Shown here piece by piece: positions 1 to 7,730 of a DNA stretch of 64,000 nucleotides. Both the position numbers and the translations under genes were made by a program. Origin of the DNA: Streptomyces uncialis (lineage in GTDB: Bacteria > Actinomycetota > Actinomycetes > Streptomycetales > Streptomycetaceae); contig NZ_LFBV01000014.1 in assembly GCF_001905345.1 (NCBI RefSeq), positions 1 to 64,000 on the forward strand, written 5' to 3'. Each line of letters opens with the position of its first letter. Position 1 is the stretch's first letter. The notes below the pieces were generated by a model. The model searched no databases and had not been told where the DNA came from. It worked only from the letters and a program-made list of their open reading frames with translations.

Positions 1-1040
1 AGAGGCCAGGGCGCGGGGCGGGACTTCGCCAGGTCCTCGTCACCGACCCAGAGGCGGAGATGCCCCGTGTGTTCATCTGCCACCGCCTCGGGCCAGACGC
101 AGCCGAGGGGGCGACGGAGGCCCGAGGCCAGCCGTTCGCGCCGGTCGGCGACGTCGGTCACCGTGACCCCGTACGGGAGATTCCCCTCGGCGAGCCAGCC
201 CGGTCCGTCGCGGGTGATGGGCGCGGTGAAGGTGAATCCCGGGCCGCCTTTGGACTGGTCCTGGTTGATGGCATGGATGCCGAGGGAACCGAGCGCCCGA
301 AGGACGATGTCGCTCGTGAGCCTGGTCGCCTTCGGGATCTCCACGGCTCGGTTGATGACGGGAGCGTCGGCCGACTGTCCGAGCCGACCCAGCATCATGA
401 CCGCGGCTGCGGTCGCCAGGGCCAGGAGCCAGGTGGGGGCCAGGACGTAGAGCGCCAGGGCGACGGCAGGTCCGACCGTACCGATCACGATCGAGACCAG
501 CGTGCGCCAACGGACCCTGCGGTCCCGCTGCCGGGAGAGCTTGAGGTAGTCGCCGACATCCTCACGACCTGCGGCGTCCTGGCGCAGCGGCTCGCCCTCC
601 GCGTCGGACATCCAGCGCATCGACTCACCAAGGAATCGAGCGAACCCGCGGGGTGCGTGTGCAGTAAGACGAAGCGCGTACCAAGGGGTTCGTACTGCGT
701 GGTACGAGGCAACATGCCAGGCGTAGGCCGCTACGCCCCTCCCGGCAGTCTTGAACTCGTCCCATGACCGCGCCCAGGCGGGGATGACGGTACGCCGCTT
801 CGAGCTGCGGACCCGATCCACAAGGCGAGGGCCCGACGGGCCGCCGGGACGGTCCACCATGATCGCTTCAGTCGGGTCGGCCGACTCATCCGGTCCAACG
901 GGTGCCGACCCGGCGGGGTGGAGGGCGCCCGACTCTTCGTCCTCCGGGGTGCGTGTCGAATGTGCGGAGTGCGGACCGATCTCCTTGTCCAGCCGCGCGA
1001 ACGACTCGCGCTCGTGAGCGTCGCCGCTCTCGTGAGTCAC
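1..1040 (-). CDS. TraB/FtsK-like septal DNA translocase, N-terminal part (runs off left edge)
   Basis: About 346 residues are visible and the protein continues past base 1. I start it at GTG 1040-1038, which has a GGAAGGA Shine-Dalgarno about 7 bases upstream. The N-terminus is acidic and low-complexity. It is followed by a basic amphipathic stretch and two close membrane segments near residues 165-205 (VSIVIGTVGPAVALALYVL, then WLLALATAAAVMMLG). The visible part then enters a soluble region with LRRPLGCVWPE, as in FtsK-like conjugation proteins of actinomycete plasmids. The P-loop lies outside the window. In pSAM2-type elements this protein (TraSA) moves double-stranded DNA between hyphae. 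The downstream DUF2637 gene type and the att site at 9744 support that role. The ATPase domain itself is not seen, so the family call is inferred. Confidence 0.75.
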   Translation of the reverse strand, partial: MTHESGDAHERESFARLDKEIGPHSAHSTRTPEDEESGALHPAGSAPVGPDESADPTEAIMVDRPGGPSGPRLVDRVRSSKRRTVIPAWARSWDEFKTAGRGVAAYAWHVASYHAVRTPWYALRLTAHAPRGFARFLGESMRWMSDAEGEPLRQDAAGREDVGDYLKLSRQRDRRVRWRTLVSIVIGTVGPAVALALYVLAPTWLLALATAAAVMMLGRLGQSADAPVINRAVEIPKATRLTSDIVLRALGSLGIHAINQDQSKGGPGFTFTAPITRDGPGWLAEGNLPYGVTVTDVADRRERLASGLRRPLGCVWPEAVADEHTGHLRLWVGDEDLAKSRPAPWP

Positions 1041-1140
1041 TGATGGTCCTTCCGGTTGGTCGGGAGGGTGAAGCCGGGCTCGACCCTGCTCTGAAAGGGA
1101 GGGCCGAGCCCGGCAGGGAAAGGGGTACGGTCGGCCGACC

Positions 1141-2091
1141 TCAGGCGCCGTCGGGATCAGGCGACACTTGTGCCTCTCTGTCGGCTTTGAGGACGTCCCG
1201 CAGTCGGCGGGAGCGGTCCTGACCGCAGGCCACCGCCTTGCGGATTCGTTCCGCGTCCAGGTGCTCGTACGACCAGTCGGCCGTCACGTCGCGCGCTCTG
1301 GTGAGCGCTTCGTCCCAGCTCAGTCGGGGAACGTTCCTGTCCCGCCCGGTCCGGCGCCGAGCCCTCGGCCTCGGGCACTCGGTGCCGTCCTCTTCGTCGT
1401 CCTGCTCGCCGTCGCTCGGGGGCTCGGCCTCGGGGAGGAGTTCACCCATCCTGAGCACGACGAGCTCGCGTCGGGGGGCCTTCCAGCGCCACAGCCGTCC
1501 GAACCGCTCGCGCAGCTCCGCGCGAGCGAGCAGACGCCTCTTCTCCTCCTGCAACGCCTGGCGGTAGTCGGTCAACTCCCAGAGCACCATCCGGCGCCAG
1601 AGGGCAAGCGTCGCGCGGGGCGCGAAGAGCCATCGGGTACGGCGGATTCTTTGCATCCGCCGCCGCCCGGTGATCGCACCGATCCTCGCGGCGTATCCAT
1701 GCGCCACGATCTCGCTGAGGACCACCCATAGCAGCGGCATGGTCCCGTGAGCGATTCGCGCCGAAGTGGAGTCTCCCGCAGCGATGTTCAACCAGCAGGT
1801 GACGAGGGTCAGCGCCCAAGGGACGATCCGCACCCAAGCCATCGGCATACCGAGTCTGATCAACAGGAGGTTGGCCGCGGTGAAGACGGGGATGGCGAAG
1901 TCGATACCGACAGGCAGCATCCAGGGCTCAGCGAATCCCCACCGTTCCGCGGCAGAAGAGATGGAGTTGAAGGACGATGCCAGCCCGAGTCCACCGACTC
2001 CGACACCGGCCGCAGCGACCGTGCCGAGTAGGACCCTCTCGCTCCCGGTGAGCGGGGGCGGTGTCGCGGTGCGCGTGTCCGACGTGGTCAC
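1141..2091 (-). CDS. DUF2637 membrane protein (plasmid spread-type)
   Basis: About 316 residues. Four hydrophobic segments occupy the N-terminal half: near VLLGTVAAAGVGVGGLGLA, the PVGIDFAIPVFTAANLLLI stretch, VRIVPWALTLVTCWLNIAAG and MPLLWVVLSEIVAHGYAA. The C-terminal half is basic and Arg-rich and is probably cytoplasmic and nucleic-acid facing. This is the DUF2637 layout common in Streptomyces AICEs and plasmids, beside the tra genes. The start is GTG 2091-2089, forming a GTGA overlap with the stop of the upstream gene, and GGAAGG precedes it. A longer ATG start at 2109 would add six residues. It likely assists intramycelial spread of the element; the function is inferred from context. Confidence 0.75.
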   Translation of the reverse strand: MTTSDTRTATPPPLTGSERVLLGTVAAAGVGVGGLGLASSFNSISSAAERWGFAEPWMLPVGIDFAIPVFTAANLLLIRLGMPMAWVRIVPWALTLVTCWLNIAAGDSTSARIAHGTMPLLWVVLSEIVAHGYAARIGAITGRRRMQRIRRTRWLFAPRATLALWRRMVLWELTDYRQALQEEKRRLLARAELRERFGRLWRWKAPRRELVVLRMGELLPEAEPPSDGEQDDEEDGTECPRPRARRRTGRDRNVPRLSWDEALTRARDVTADWSYEHLDAERIRKAVACGQDRSRRLRDVLKADREAQVSPDPDGA

Positions 2092-2402
2092 GCTGCCTTC
2101 CCCGACCATGGCGCGTGGGCCCTCACGGCTCGGTTCCTCATCGGCACCACGTTCATCAGTCGCTCTGCGTAGAGCGCGTTGAGCATCGCGACCTCGTCGG
2201 CCCCGCTCAGTTCGCGCAGTTCCTCCAGCACGTCTCCGGCGGCCGCGCGTCGTACCGCACGTTGCTCCTCGGTCTCCCCCAGCACTCCGAGGAAGAGCTG
2301 ACAGAAGTCCTCAAGCATCGGCATCTCGGGCTCGGCCCCATCGGCCGGCTCGGTGAATTCGGCGTCGTTCACAGCCTCCTGGCCGCCAACGTACGTGCGC
2401 AT
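2088..2402 (-). CDS. Small acidic AICE protein, unknown function
   Basis: A 104-residue protein starting at ATG 2402 with a good AGGAGAG ribosome site. The first half is acidic (AEFTEPADGAEPEMPMLEDF). The second half is helical and ends in a basic tail. It overlaps the DUF2637 gene by four bases (GTGA), so the two are probably translationally coupled. I recognise no domain. Its place between spread-type genes suggests an accessory transfer or regulatory role, but nothing in the residues proves it. Confidence 0.6.
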   Translation of the reverse strand: MRTYVGGQEAVNDAEFTEPADGAEPEMPMLEDFCQLFLGVLGETEEQRAVRRAAAGDVLEELRELSGADEVAMLNALYAERLMNVVPMRNRAVRAHAPWSGKAA

Positions 2403-2501
2403 TGGTCTCTCCTGGGTCCTGGATGGGATGGGAGAGCCGAACGGCGGTGGGCATCGTCGGCCCGTCGACCACCGCCGTCGGCCGGGATGTATGTGAGGCG
2501 G

Positions 2502-2876
2502 TCAGACGCGGAAGCGCCGCGGACCGGTGAGGCGCAGCCACGACCGAACCGTGAGCTTGACCGCCGTGCAGGAGCCGAGGCCCGTCAGCACGGCCAGCGG
2601 CCATGCGAGGCCCGATGCCTGAGCGGACTGCCAGCCGATGACGGCGGCGGAAGCGGCCACGAGAAGGGTGATCACGAACCTGAGCGTCCGGCCTGCGGAC
2701 GGCGGCTGGCTGTAGCGGGCAACGAGGTCCAGGTCGTAGGGCGCGGTGAGTCGCACCCCTCCGCCCGAGAGCTGGAGAGCGACGAGGTTGCCCTCCGCGT
2801 TGGTGGCCAATCCGGCCACGGTGGCCAGGGTCCTGTCGCCTCGGTCCCGGACGACATCTCCTATGGCGAGTTGCAT
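2502..2876 (-). CDS. Two-helix membrane protein of the AICE (SpdB-like)
   Basis: I place the start at ATG 2876 (MQLAIGD), preceded by GAAGGGGGG, giving 124 residues; an upstream ATG at 2942 lacks this support. The N-terminal 55 residues form a small beta-rich domain (VVRDRGDRTLATVAGL, VALQLSGGGVRL) that reads like a KOW/SH3-type fold. Two membrane helices follow (LRFVITLLVAASAAVIGW and WPLAVLTGLGSCTAVKL), then a short basic tail. Small membrane proteins of this kind accompany spread genes in Streptomyces mobile elements. The specific role is unknown. Confidence 0.55.
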   Translation of the reverse strand: MQLAIGDVVRDRGDRTLATVAGLATNAEGNLVALQLSGGGVRLTAPYDLDLVARYSQPPSAGRTLRFVITLLVAASAAVIGWQSAQASGLAWPLAVLTGLGSCTAVKLTVRSWLRLTGPRRFRV

Positions 2877-3057
2877 GGTCCCCCCTTCGGGAACGGAGAA
2901 AGCCCGGAGGCGGATACCCCGCCCCCGGGGTGGAGTCGGCACCGTCGGAACGACGGGCGCCGAAGATCAAATGCACTGTTCTTCCAGGCACGCTGTGGAG
3001 TTCTCAAGGAGCGAATGCGTCCTTCGTACTCACCCCTGCGGGCTTTCCTCCGGGCAT

Positions 3058-3155
3058 CTCAACTCCTAAAGAGGTCAGGTCCTCAAGACCTCTTTAGGAG
3101 TTGAGGAGGACTATGGCGCAGCCCACCTCCACTCGTCAAGACCTCTTGAGGAGTC
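3058..3155. promoter_or_regulatory. Operator array upstream of the first GntR gene
   Basis: A perfect 19-bp inverted repeat, CTCAACTCCTAAAGAGGTC at 3058-3076 and its complement at 3087-3105, flanks a 10-bp spacer. The spacer itself contains CCTCAA. A further related site, TCAAGACCTCTTGAGGAGTC, lies at 3136-3155, only 40 bases before the GntR start at 3197. The shared core is GACCTCTTnAGGAGT. The array lies between the leftward transfer gene (start 2876) and the rightward GntR gene, so it could control both. Binding by the 3197 GntR protein is inferred, since such regulators commonly autoregulate. Confidence 0.7.
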
Positions 3156-3196
3156 GTATGCTGGCGCCGTCCTTCGATTGGAATGGTGAGCTCCAC

Positions 3197-3985
3197 ATGG
3201 CCAAGGCGTACGAGCAGATCGCCGACAAGCTGCGAGAAGCCATCCGCGCAGGTCAGCTAGCCCCAGGCGACCGGCTTCCCGCCGAGACCGACCTGGTCCA
3301 GCAGCACCGGCGCAGCTTGCCGACGGTTCGGGAAGCCCTCCGGCTCCTCCAGGACGAAGGCCTGATCGAGAAGCAGCACGGCCGGGGCAACTTCGTTCGC
3401 CGGCCCCGCACGCCCGTGCTGCGCACGAACCTGCGACACCAGTGGGAGAAGGACCGTGCGTGCGAGCCGGAGCAGCTGCGTCAGCAGACGGGCGCCACGG
3501 AGCACGACACCGGCCTCCAGGTGAACGAGCTCGTCTTCCAGGCCCACTACGGCGACGCCAAGGCGGACAAGTCCCTGGCCGACGACTTCGGCGTCCCCGA
3601 GGGCTCAGCCTTGGTCGAGCGGACCTACCGGACGCGGTACGCGGTGGAAACCGCACCCTTCGCCCTCGTGAGCTCCTACCTGGTCCGCGACATGGTCGCC
3701 GAGAACCCCGACCTCTTGGACGAGACCAAGGAGCCGTGGCCCGGCGGCACTCAGAACCAGCTCAGGACGATCGGCATCGAGCTGGACCGCATCGAGGAAC
3801 GCGTCAACGCCCGCCCGCCCACCCCGGAAGAGGCCGAAGAGCTGGAGCTGCCGCCGGGGACCTCGGTCATCCTCCTCCGCAAGATCTCGTACGACACCCA
3901 AGACCGCGCCGTGGAGATCTCCGACGTCACGCTGCCGGGCGACCGCACGGAAATGCTCTTCACCACTCCCCTGGAAAGGTGGTGA
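3197..3985 (+). CDS. GntR-family regulator with UTRA domain
   Basis: 262 residues from ATG 3197 (MAKAYEQIADKL). Upstream in-frame ATGs at 3113 and 3158 fall inside the operator array and are unlikely starts. The N-terminal winged helix has the classic GntR signature LAPGDRLPAETDLV followed by LPTVREALRLLQDEGLIEKQHGRGNFV. The C-terminal half is a UTRA effector-binding domain, with the ALVERTYRTRYA and VILLRKISYD strands. It overlaps the downstream glycosyltransferase gene by GTGA, so the two are co-transcribed. It probably represses this operon and perhaps the transfer genes on the other strand. The effector is unknown. Confidence 0.85.
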   Translation: MAKAYEQIADKLREAIRAGQLAPGDRLPAETDLVQQHRRSLPTVREALRLLQDEGLIEKQHGRGNFVRRPRTPVLRTNLRHQWEKDRACEPEQLRQQTGATEHDTGLQVNELVFQAHYGDAKADKSLADDFGVPEGSALVERTYRTRYAVETAPFALVSSYLVRDMVAENPDLLDETKEPWPGGTQNQLRTIGIELDRIEERVNARPPTPEEAEELELPPGTSVILLRKISYDTQDRAVEISDVTLPGDRTEMLFTTPLERW

Positions 3986-4746
3986 GTGCCGTGCGTCGGC
4001 GCATCATCATCGTCACCGCTGTCCACGCCCCGTCGGCCCACTTCCTCCCGGACGCCTACAAGTCGATCTGCGAGCAGGAACTCCCCGACGGCTGGGAGTG
4101 GCACTGGCTGATCCAGGAGGATGGCAAGACCGACCAGGTCGCGCCGCACGTTCCCGAGGACGCGCGGGTGAGTTTCCGGCAAGGACGGCCGGGCGGACCT
4201 GGGGTTGCCCGCATGATGGCGATGGCCCACGCGGATGGCGAGTACGTGAAGGTTCTGGACGCCGATGACCAACTGGCGCCTGGCGCCTTGGCTCGGGACC
4301 TGGCTGCCCTCGAAGGAGACTCCGCTCTCGGGTGGGCGACATCCCGCGTGCTCGACTTCCTGCCGGACGGCTCGACCGCCGGGTTCCCGGGCGACCCCGA
4401 GGCCGGCCCGATCGAGCGCGGCGAGGTCCTGAAGTACTGGAAGGCGAACGGTTTCCGCGCGCAGGTGCATCCCGCGACGCTGTTCATACGGCGGGATCTG
4501 CTCCTCGCCCTGGGCGGTTGGATGGCCCTCCCGGCCTCCGAGGACACCGGACTGTTGATGGCGCTGAACGCCACGAGCCGCGGCTGGTTCTCGCCGGAGG
4601 TCGGCCTCCTCTACCGCAAGTGGCCGGGACAGGCGACGAACCAGCAGTCCCACACCGAAGCCGCCGAACGGGACGCCCGCATGGCAGTCGTCCAGGCGCG
4701 GGCGGAGACTCTCGCGAACCTCGGCTGGCGCTACCCGGCTAACTGA
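3982..4746 (+). CDS. Family 2-like glycosyltransferase
   Basis: 254 residues beginning at GTG 3982 (GTGA overlap with the GntR stop); GTG 3991 is an alternative. It has a Rossmann-type N-terminus (RIIIVTAVHAP), a nucleotide-sugar region, and the diagnostic acidic metal-binding motif DADD in VKVLDADDQLA near residue 90. Later ASEDTGLLMAL is the expected acidic acceptor-side motif. There is no membrane helix, so it is probably cytosolic. Its stop runs 8 bp into the convergent GntR gene. A sugar transferase tied to a regulator inside a conjugative element suggests cargo that modifies surface glycans or a small molecule. The substrate cannot be told. Confidence 0.8.
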   Translation: MSAVRRRIIIVTAVHAPSAHFLPDAYKSICEQELPDGWEWHWLIQEDGKTDQVAPHVPEDARVSFRQGRPGGPGVARMMAMAHADGEYVKVLDADDQLAPGALARDLAALEGDSALGWATSRVLDFLPDGSTAGFPGDPEAGPIERGEVLKYWKANGFRAQVHPATLFIRRDLLLALGGWMALPASEDTGLLMALNATSRGWFSPEVGLLYRKWPGQATNQQSHTEAAERDARMAVVQARAETLANLGWRYPAN

Positions 4747-5491
4747 CCGGGACCTCGTAGACGATCTCGCAAAGGGCGGTGGGCACGATGATGTCCGCCG
4801 TCTCCACGGGTCGGCCCTGGTCGCTGTAGTAGGTCCGTCGGATGTGCGTGACCAGGGCGGCCTTCTGAATGCCGAGGAGCGAAGCCTCCTCGGCATTCGC
4901 CTGCCGCGGCTCCGGCCGCTCCACCGCGTGGCTGACCGTGATGCCGATCTCGGCCATGCGGTCCACGACTCCCGCACCGGCGTGCGGGCCTCCCTCGGGG
5001 AGGACGACGAGTGTGCCGGCGGTGAGCGCGTAAGGCTCCCAGCTGGTCGACAGTTGCACCGGCCTGCCATCGGCCAGGAACTCGTACACGGTGCGGACGC
5101 ATAGCTCACCCGCGCCGATGCCGAGCCGCTCGGCGATCTCCGCCGGCGCCGGGACCTTGGCGTCCGTCCGGCTCTCCCAGTCACCCTGTTTGCCGACGGC
5201 CCGCATGTCCGCGCGGAACGGGGAACCGCCCCGCTGCTCGCGCGCCGACGAACGGACGATTCGCACACGTTGACGAGGCTCGGCGACATACGTGCCGGAG
5301 CCCGCGCGCCCTTCGAGAACTCCTTGCGAGATCAGCAGCTCCTGCGCCCGGCGGACCACGTTCTCGCCGACGCCGCACTCCTGGGCGATCTGGGCCCGGG
5401 AGGGAAGCCGATCCCCCGGACTCCACTCACGCTCCGCGACCCGCTGCCGGAGTACATCGGCGATGCGGAGATAAGGCGGCTGCTCAGACAT
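4739..5491 (-). CDS. GntR/UTRA regulator, KorSA-like
   Basis: 250 residues. The winged helix lies at residues 8-70 (WSPGDRLPSRAQIAQECGV, VVRRAQELLISQGVLEGRAGSGTYV), and a UTRA domain fills the C-terminal two thirds (YYSDQGRPVETADIIVP). It reads away from the small-gene operon that begins at 5571. Two near-identical palindromes lie just before its start, at 5501-5531. This mirrors KorSA of pSAM2, a GntR repressor that shuts off replication and transfer functions. Assigning it as the kor-type repressor is inference from family, position and operators. Confidence 0.8.
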   Translation of the reverse strand: MSEQPPYLRIADVLRQRVAEREWSPGDRLPSRAQIAQECGVGENVVRRAQELLISQGVLEGRAGSGTYVAEPRQRVRIVRSSAREQRGGSPFRADMRAVGKQGDWESRTDAKVPAPAEIAERLGIGAGELCVRTVYEFLADGRPVQLSTSWEPYALTAGTLVVLPEGGPHAGAGVVDRMAEIGITVSHAVERPEPRQANAEEASLLGIQKAALVTHIRRTYYSDQGRPVETADIIVPTALCEIVYEVPVS

Positions 5492-5500
5492 ATGGAAAAT

Positions 5501-5531
5501 CTAGTCCACTAGCTCTAATCTAGTGAACTAG
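5501..5531. promoter_or_regulatory. Paired palindromic operators between divergent AICE operons
   Basis: CTAGTCCACTAG at 5501-5512 and CTAGTGAACTAG at 5520-5531 are two palindromes with identical arms (CTAGT/ACTAG), 19 bp apart centre to centre. They lie 10-40 bases before the GntR start (5491, minus) and about 40 bases before the rightward operon start (5571). That spacing is expected for sites where one repressor dimer pair blocks both promoters. Confidence 0.7.
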
Positions 5532-5570
5532 CTTTACGCAACGTGATTGCTCGGCGACGGAGGCCCCGCT

Positions 5571-5849
5571 GTGCCCACTTCGGAAGGTCGCGCCGAGGAC
5601 ATGGCCGTCCGGTTGTCCGCCTTCGGGTTCACCCCACGCGTAGAGCAGCACGCCAGCCATACGTCGATCGAAGCGGAGGTACCGGAATCGCTCCCCGCCG
5701 AGTCATGGCGGGAGGTCCTGGCAGTGATGGCGGAGGCCGATCGATTCGGACTTCTCGCCAGCAGCCTGAACGGCCGCACCTTATGGGCCGCCCTGCACAA
5801 AGCGGTCCCCGCGACGGGCGATGTCCGGGGACCTGACCGTCAGCGATAG
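5571..5849 (+). CDS. Small AICE protein, first gene of the rightward operon
   Basis: 92 residues from GTG 5571 (GTGCCCACTTCG), with GGAGG 7-8 bases upstream. A TTG start at 5547 would be longer but has no ribosome site. The sequence forms an alpha/beta pattern (MAVRLSAFGFTPRVEQHASHTSIEAEVPESL, then EVLAVMAEADRFGLLAS). No known domain is evident. It is the promoter-proximal gene of a tightly packed set (5571-7669) facing the KorSA-like gene. This slot in pSAM2-type elements carries early regulatory or replication-linked genes, so a regulatory role is possible but unproven. Confidence 0.6.
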   Translation: MPTSEGRAEDMAVRLSAFGFTPRVEQHASHTSIEAEVPESLPAESWREVLAVMAEADRFGLLASSLNGRTLWAALHKAVPATGDVRGPDRQR

Positions 5850-5861
5850 GAGCTGATCAGC

Positions 5862-6155
5862 GTGTTCAACCGTATCCGCCGTGCCGTATCGCGCACCAGA
5901 GGGCGCGGTCTCCCGGCCAAGGGCCGCCATCGCCGACGTGCAACGCCCGCCCACCCCACGGTCGTGCACTCGGGCCGTTCCGACTGGTCGACGTTCCTCT
6001 CGGGGCAGCGGCGAGATCGCATGGAGATTCTCCGGGGCGAAGAGATCGCCCTCGTCCGCCCGTACGTGCTGGCCAGCGAGGAGCGCGCGAGGCGACGCTC
6101 AGCGGCCGTGCCTCACTCCGCCCACCCCTGGTTCGCACCGGCGGGGGTTCTCTGA
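5862..6155 (+). CDS. Small very basic AICE protein
   Basis: 97 residues from GTG 5862, preceded by AGGAGC. The first 35 residues are strongly basic (RIRRAVSRTRGRG, KGRHRRRA), suggesting nucleic-acid contact. The rest holds a short helical segment (RMEILRGEEIALVRPYVLASEERARRRSA). No named family is recognised. Its stop overlaps the next start (TGATG at 6153-6157), so the pair is translationally coupled. Confidence 0.55.
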   Translation: MFNRIRRAVSRTRGRGLPAKGRHRRRATPAHPTVVHSGRSDWSTFLSGQRRDRMEILRGEEIALVRPYVLASEERARRRSAAVPHSAHPWFAPAGVL

Positions 6156-6358
6156 TGTCTCACCGCCAGCAGCCTCGCGTGACACATGCGAGAGCGGTCC
6201 CCTACCGGTCGACCTCGTGCTGCATCGGTACGCACCGAGAGTGCGCACAGTCCGACCCCGCTGAGGCCCCGGTAGGCATCCCGGTGATCTACGAAGCCTG
6301 CGACTGCTCCTGCCATACGGCAGTCGATCACGGCGCGCCGAGGGGGATGCCCCGGTGA
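6155..6358 (+). CDS. Cysteine-rich small protein of the AICE
   Basis: 67 residues from ATG 6155, which overlaps the previous stop. Cysteines and histidines cluster in two groups: SCCIGTHRECAQ and YEACDCSCHTAVDH. The CxCxxH pattern suggests a small metal-binding (zinc-ribbon-like) protein. Similar tiny CDCxCH proteins are frequent in Streptomyces AICE operons, but I know of no assigned function. The stop overlaps the next GTG start by GTGA. Confidence 0.55.
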   Translation: MSHRQQPRVTHARAVPYRSTSCCIGTHRECAQSDPAEAPVGIPVIYEACDCSCHTAVDHGAPRGMPR

Positions 6359-6579
6359 GTGGATGGGCACCCGGCGGTGTCCTGACCGCCAACGTCGAGA
6401 TCACCTCGGCCAGCGTCCGGCGCGGGGACGTCATCCAGATCGGCGGTCAGCCGTGCCGCGTCGCCGATCTCTTCCAATTGCCCAGTGGGGCCAAACGCCT
6501 TCATTTCGAAACGGGCGAGCTGCTGACCATGCACGCACGAACCCGGCTCGTCGCCCTGCGCATGCTGAGAAAGTGGTGA
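6355..6579 (+). CDS. Small SH3-like AICE protein
   Basis: 74 residues from GTG 6355 (GTGA overlap with the upstream stop). The segment VRRGDVIQIGGQPCRVADLFQLPSGAKRLHFETGELLTM reads as a compact beta-barrel with turn glycines, similar to the small KOW/SH3-like domain at the start of the 2502-2876 product. No catalytic motif is visible. It ends with a GTGA overlap onto the third GntR gene. Confidence 0.5.
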   Translation: MSGWAPGGVLTANVEITSASVRRGDVIQIGGQPCRVADLFQLPSGAKRLHFETGELLTMHARTRLVALRMLRKW

Positions 6580-7325
6580 GTCGAACTGTGGCCTCTCGCC
6601 ATCAGGTCATCGCCGATGACCTTCGGAGTCAGATCTCGACCGGCCGGATCAAGGCCGGCGAACGCCTCCCGTCCGAAGCTCAGCTCGCCTCGCAGTACAC
6701 GGTCAGCAAGCCGACGCTGCGAAGTGCGCTCGCGGTCCTCCAAGGCGAAGGACTGGTCGAGAAGGTCCACGGCAGGGGGAACTTCGTCCGCCATCCCCTC
6801 CACCGGATCGCCTATCTGGGGGGTGGCCGTGCCCACGACGTGGAGGCCGCTGCGCACGCGAATCTCCGCGTCAGCGTCCGGAGGACCGAACTTCGGGCGC
6901 GGGGGCATCTGACAGCCCTGCTGAACGTGTCAGCGGGCAGTCCGCTGACCGAGTACAGCTGCCTCAGTCACGAGGGGAGGTCGACGCACAGCCTGGCCCG
7001 CGTCTATGTCCCCCGCGAACTGGCACCGCCCGATCTGCCGGAAGTCAGCGAATCGTTCTGGGGCGAAGGGGTGGCGGCACGGCTGGCAGAGCTTCGTCCG
7101 CCAGGGACTGAGGTCCGGGAGAAGATCAGCGCTCGCCTTCCCACGCAGGAGGAGGCAGTGACCCTCCGGATCAGCTCGGCCCTGGCCGTTCTGGGGATCG
7201 AGCGCGTGACTTCCGACGACACCGGACGCGTGGTCGAGGCGGCGCTCCTTGTCTTTCCCGGCGACCGCGTCGATGCCGTGTTCACCACCCGCACCGTGGC
7301 GGAAGAGAAGGAGGCACAAGGATGA
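6576..7325 (+). CDS. GntR/UTRA regulator (third in the element)
   Basis: 249 residues. The likely start is GTG 6576, overlapping the upstream stop; GTG 6588 (VASRHQVIADDL) is also possible. The winged helix is complete: RIKAGERLPSEAQLAS then VSKPTLRSALAVLQGEGLVEKVHGRGNFV. The UTRA half has the GIERVTSDDTGRVVEAALLVFPGDR strand pattern. It belongs to the rightward operon, unlike the KorSA-like gene at 4739, and so probably acts on a different operator set, possibly the 3058-3155 array. Three GntR proteins in 4 kb is unusual. Confidence 0.8.
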   Translation: MSRTVASRHQVIADDLRSQISTGRIKAGERLPSEAQLASQYTVSKPTLRSALAVLQGEGLVEKVHGRGNFVRHPLHRIAYLGGGRAHDVEAAAHANLRVSVRRTELRARGHLTALLNVSAGSPLTEYSCLSHEGRSTHSLARVYVPRELAPPDLPEVSESFWGEGVAARLAELRPPGTEVREKISARLPTQEEAVTLRISSALAVLGIERVTSDDTGRVVEAALLVFPGDRVDAVFTTRTVAEEKEAQG

Positions 7326-7669
7326 CGGCCCACAACGAACTGCGGCTCCTGCCGTGGTCAGGCCCCGAAGGCAAGCCCTGCTTCTTGAGCACGGACGACG
7401 GCGCCGGCTTCCTGTCTCGTCTGGCCGACACCACCGAGGCGTCGCAGCTCAGTACGGGGGCCGAAGTCTTGAAGCGTGCCGTGAACGTGCTCGCCGACGG
7501 CGAGGTGGCACCGGAGGAGCTGAGGCCCGTCATGGCCGAGCTGATCGGGTCGCTGCGGGACGTGCTCCGGGTGGCAGAAAGCCGCGGTCACCGGCTACCG
7601 GCGCAGGACAGCGCCGAGGACAGCGACGACGAGGAGGGTCCTCACCTCCCGGCGGCGGCATTCGGTTGA
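7322..7669 (+). CDS. Small acidic protein, last gene of the AICE operon
   Basis: 115 residues, ATG 7322, with an ATGA overlap on the GntR stop. A helical middle (EVLKRAVNVLADGEVAPEELRPVMAELIGSLRDVLRVAE) is followed by an acidic tail (DSAEDSDDEEG). No family is recognised. A GC-rich hairpin 20 bases after the stop probably ends the transcript. Confidence 0.55.
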   Translation: MTAHNELRLLPWSGPEGKPCFLSTDDGAGFLSRLADTTEASQLSTGAEVLKRAVNVLADGEVAPEELRPVMAELIGSLRDVLRVAESRGHRLPAQDSAEDSDDEEGPHLPAAAFG

Positions 7670-7688
7670 CCTCACCGTAGGACAGACA

Positions 7689-7721
7689 GCCCGGGGCACC
7701 GCAGGATCGCGGGCCCCGGGC
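7689..7721. terminator. Hairpin terminator between convergent genes
   Basis: GCCCGGGGC at 7689-7697 pairs perfectly with GCCCCGGGC at 7713-7721 around a 15-nt loop. It lies between the rightward operon end (7669) and the leftward FkbM gene end (7731), so it can serve both directions. There is no long T run, as is usual in Streptomyces. Confidence 0.6.
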
Positions 7722-7730
7722 CTTGTCACG

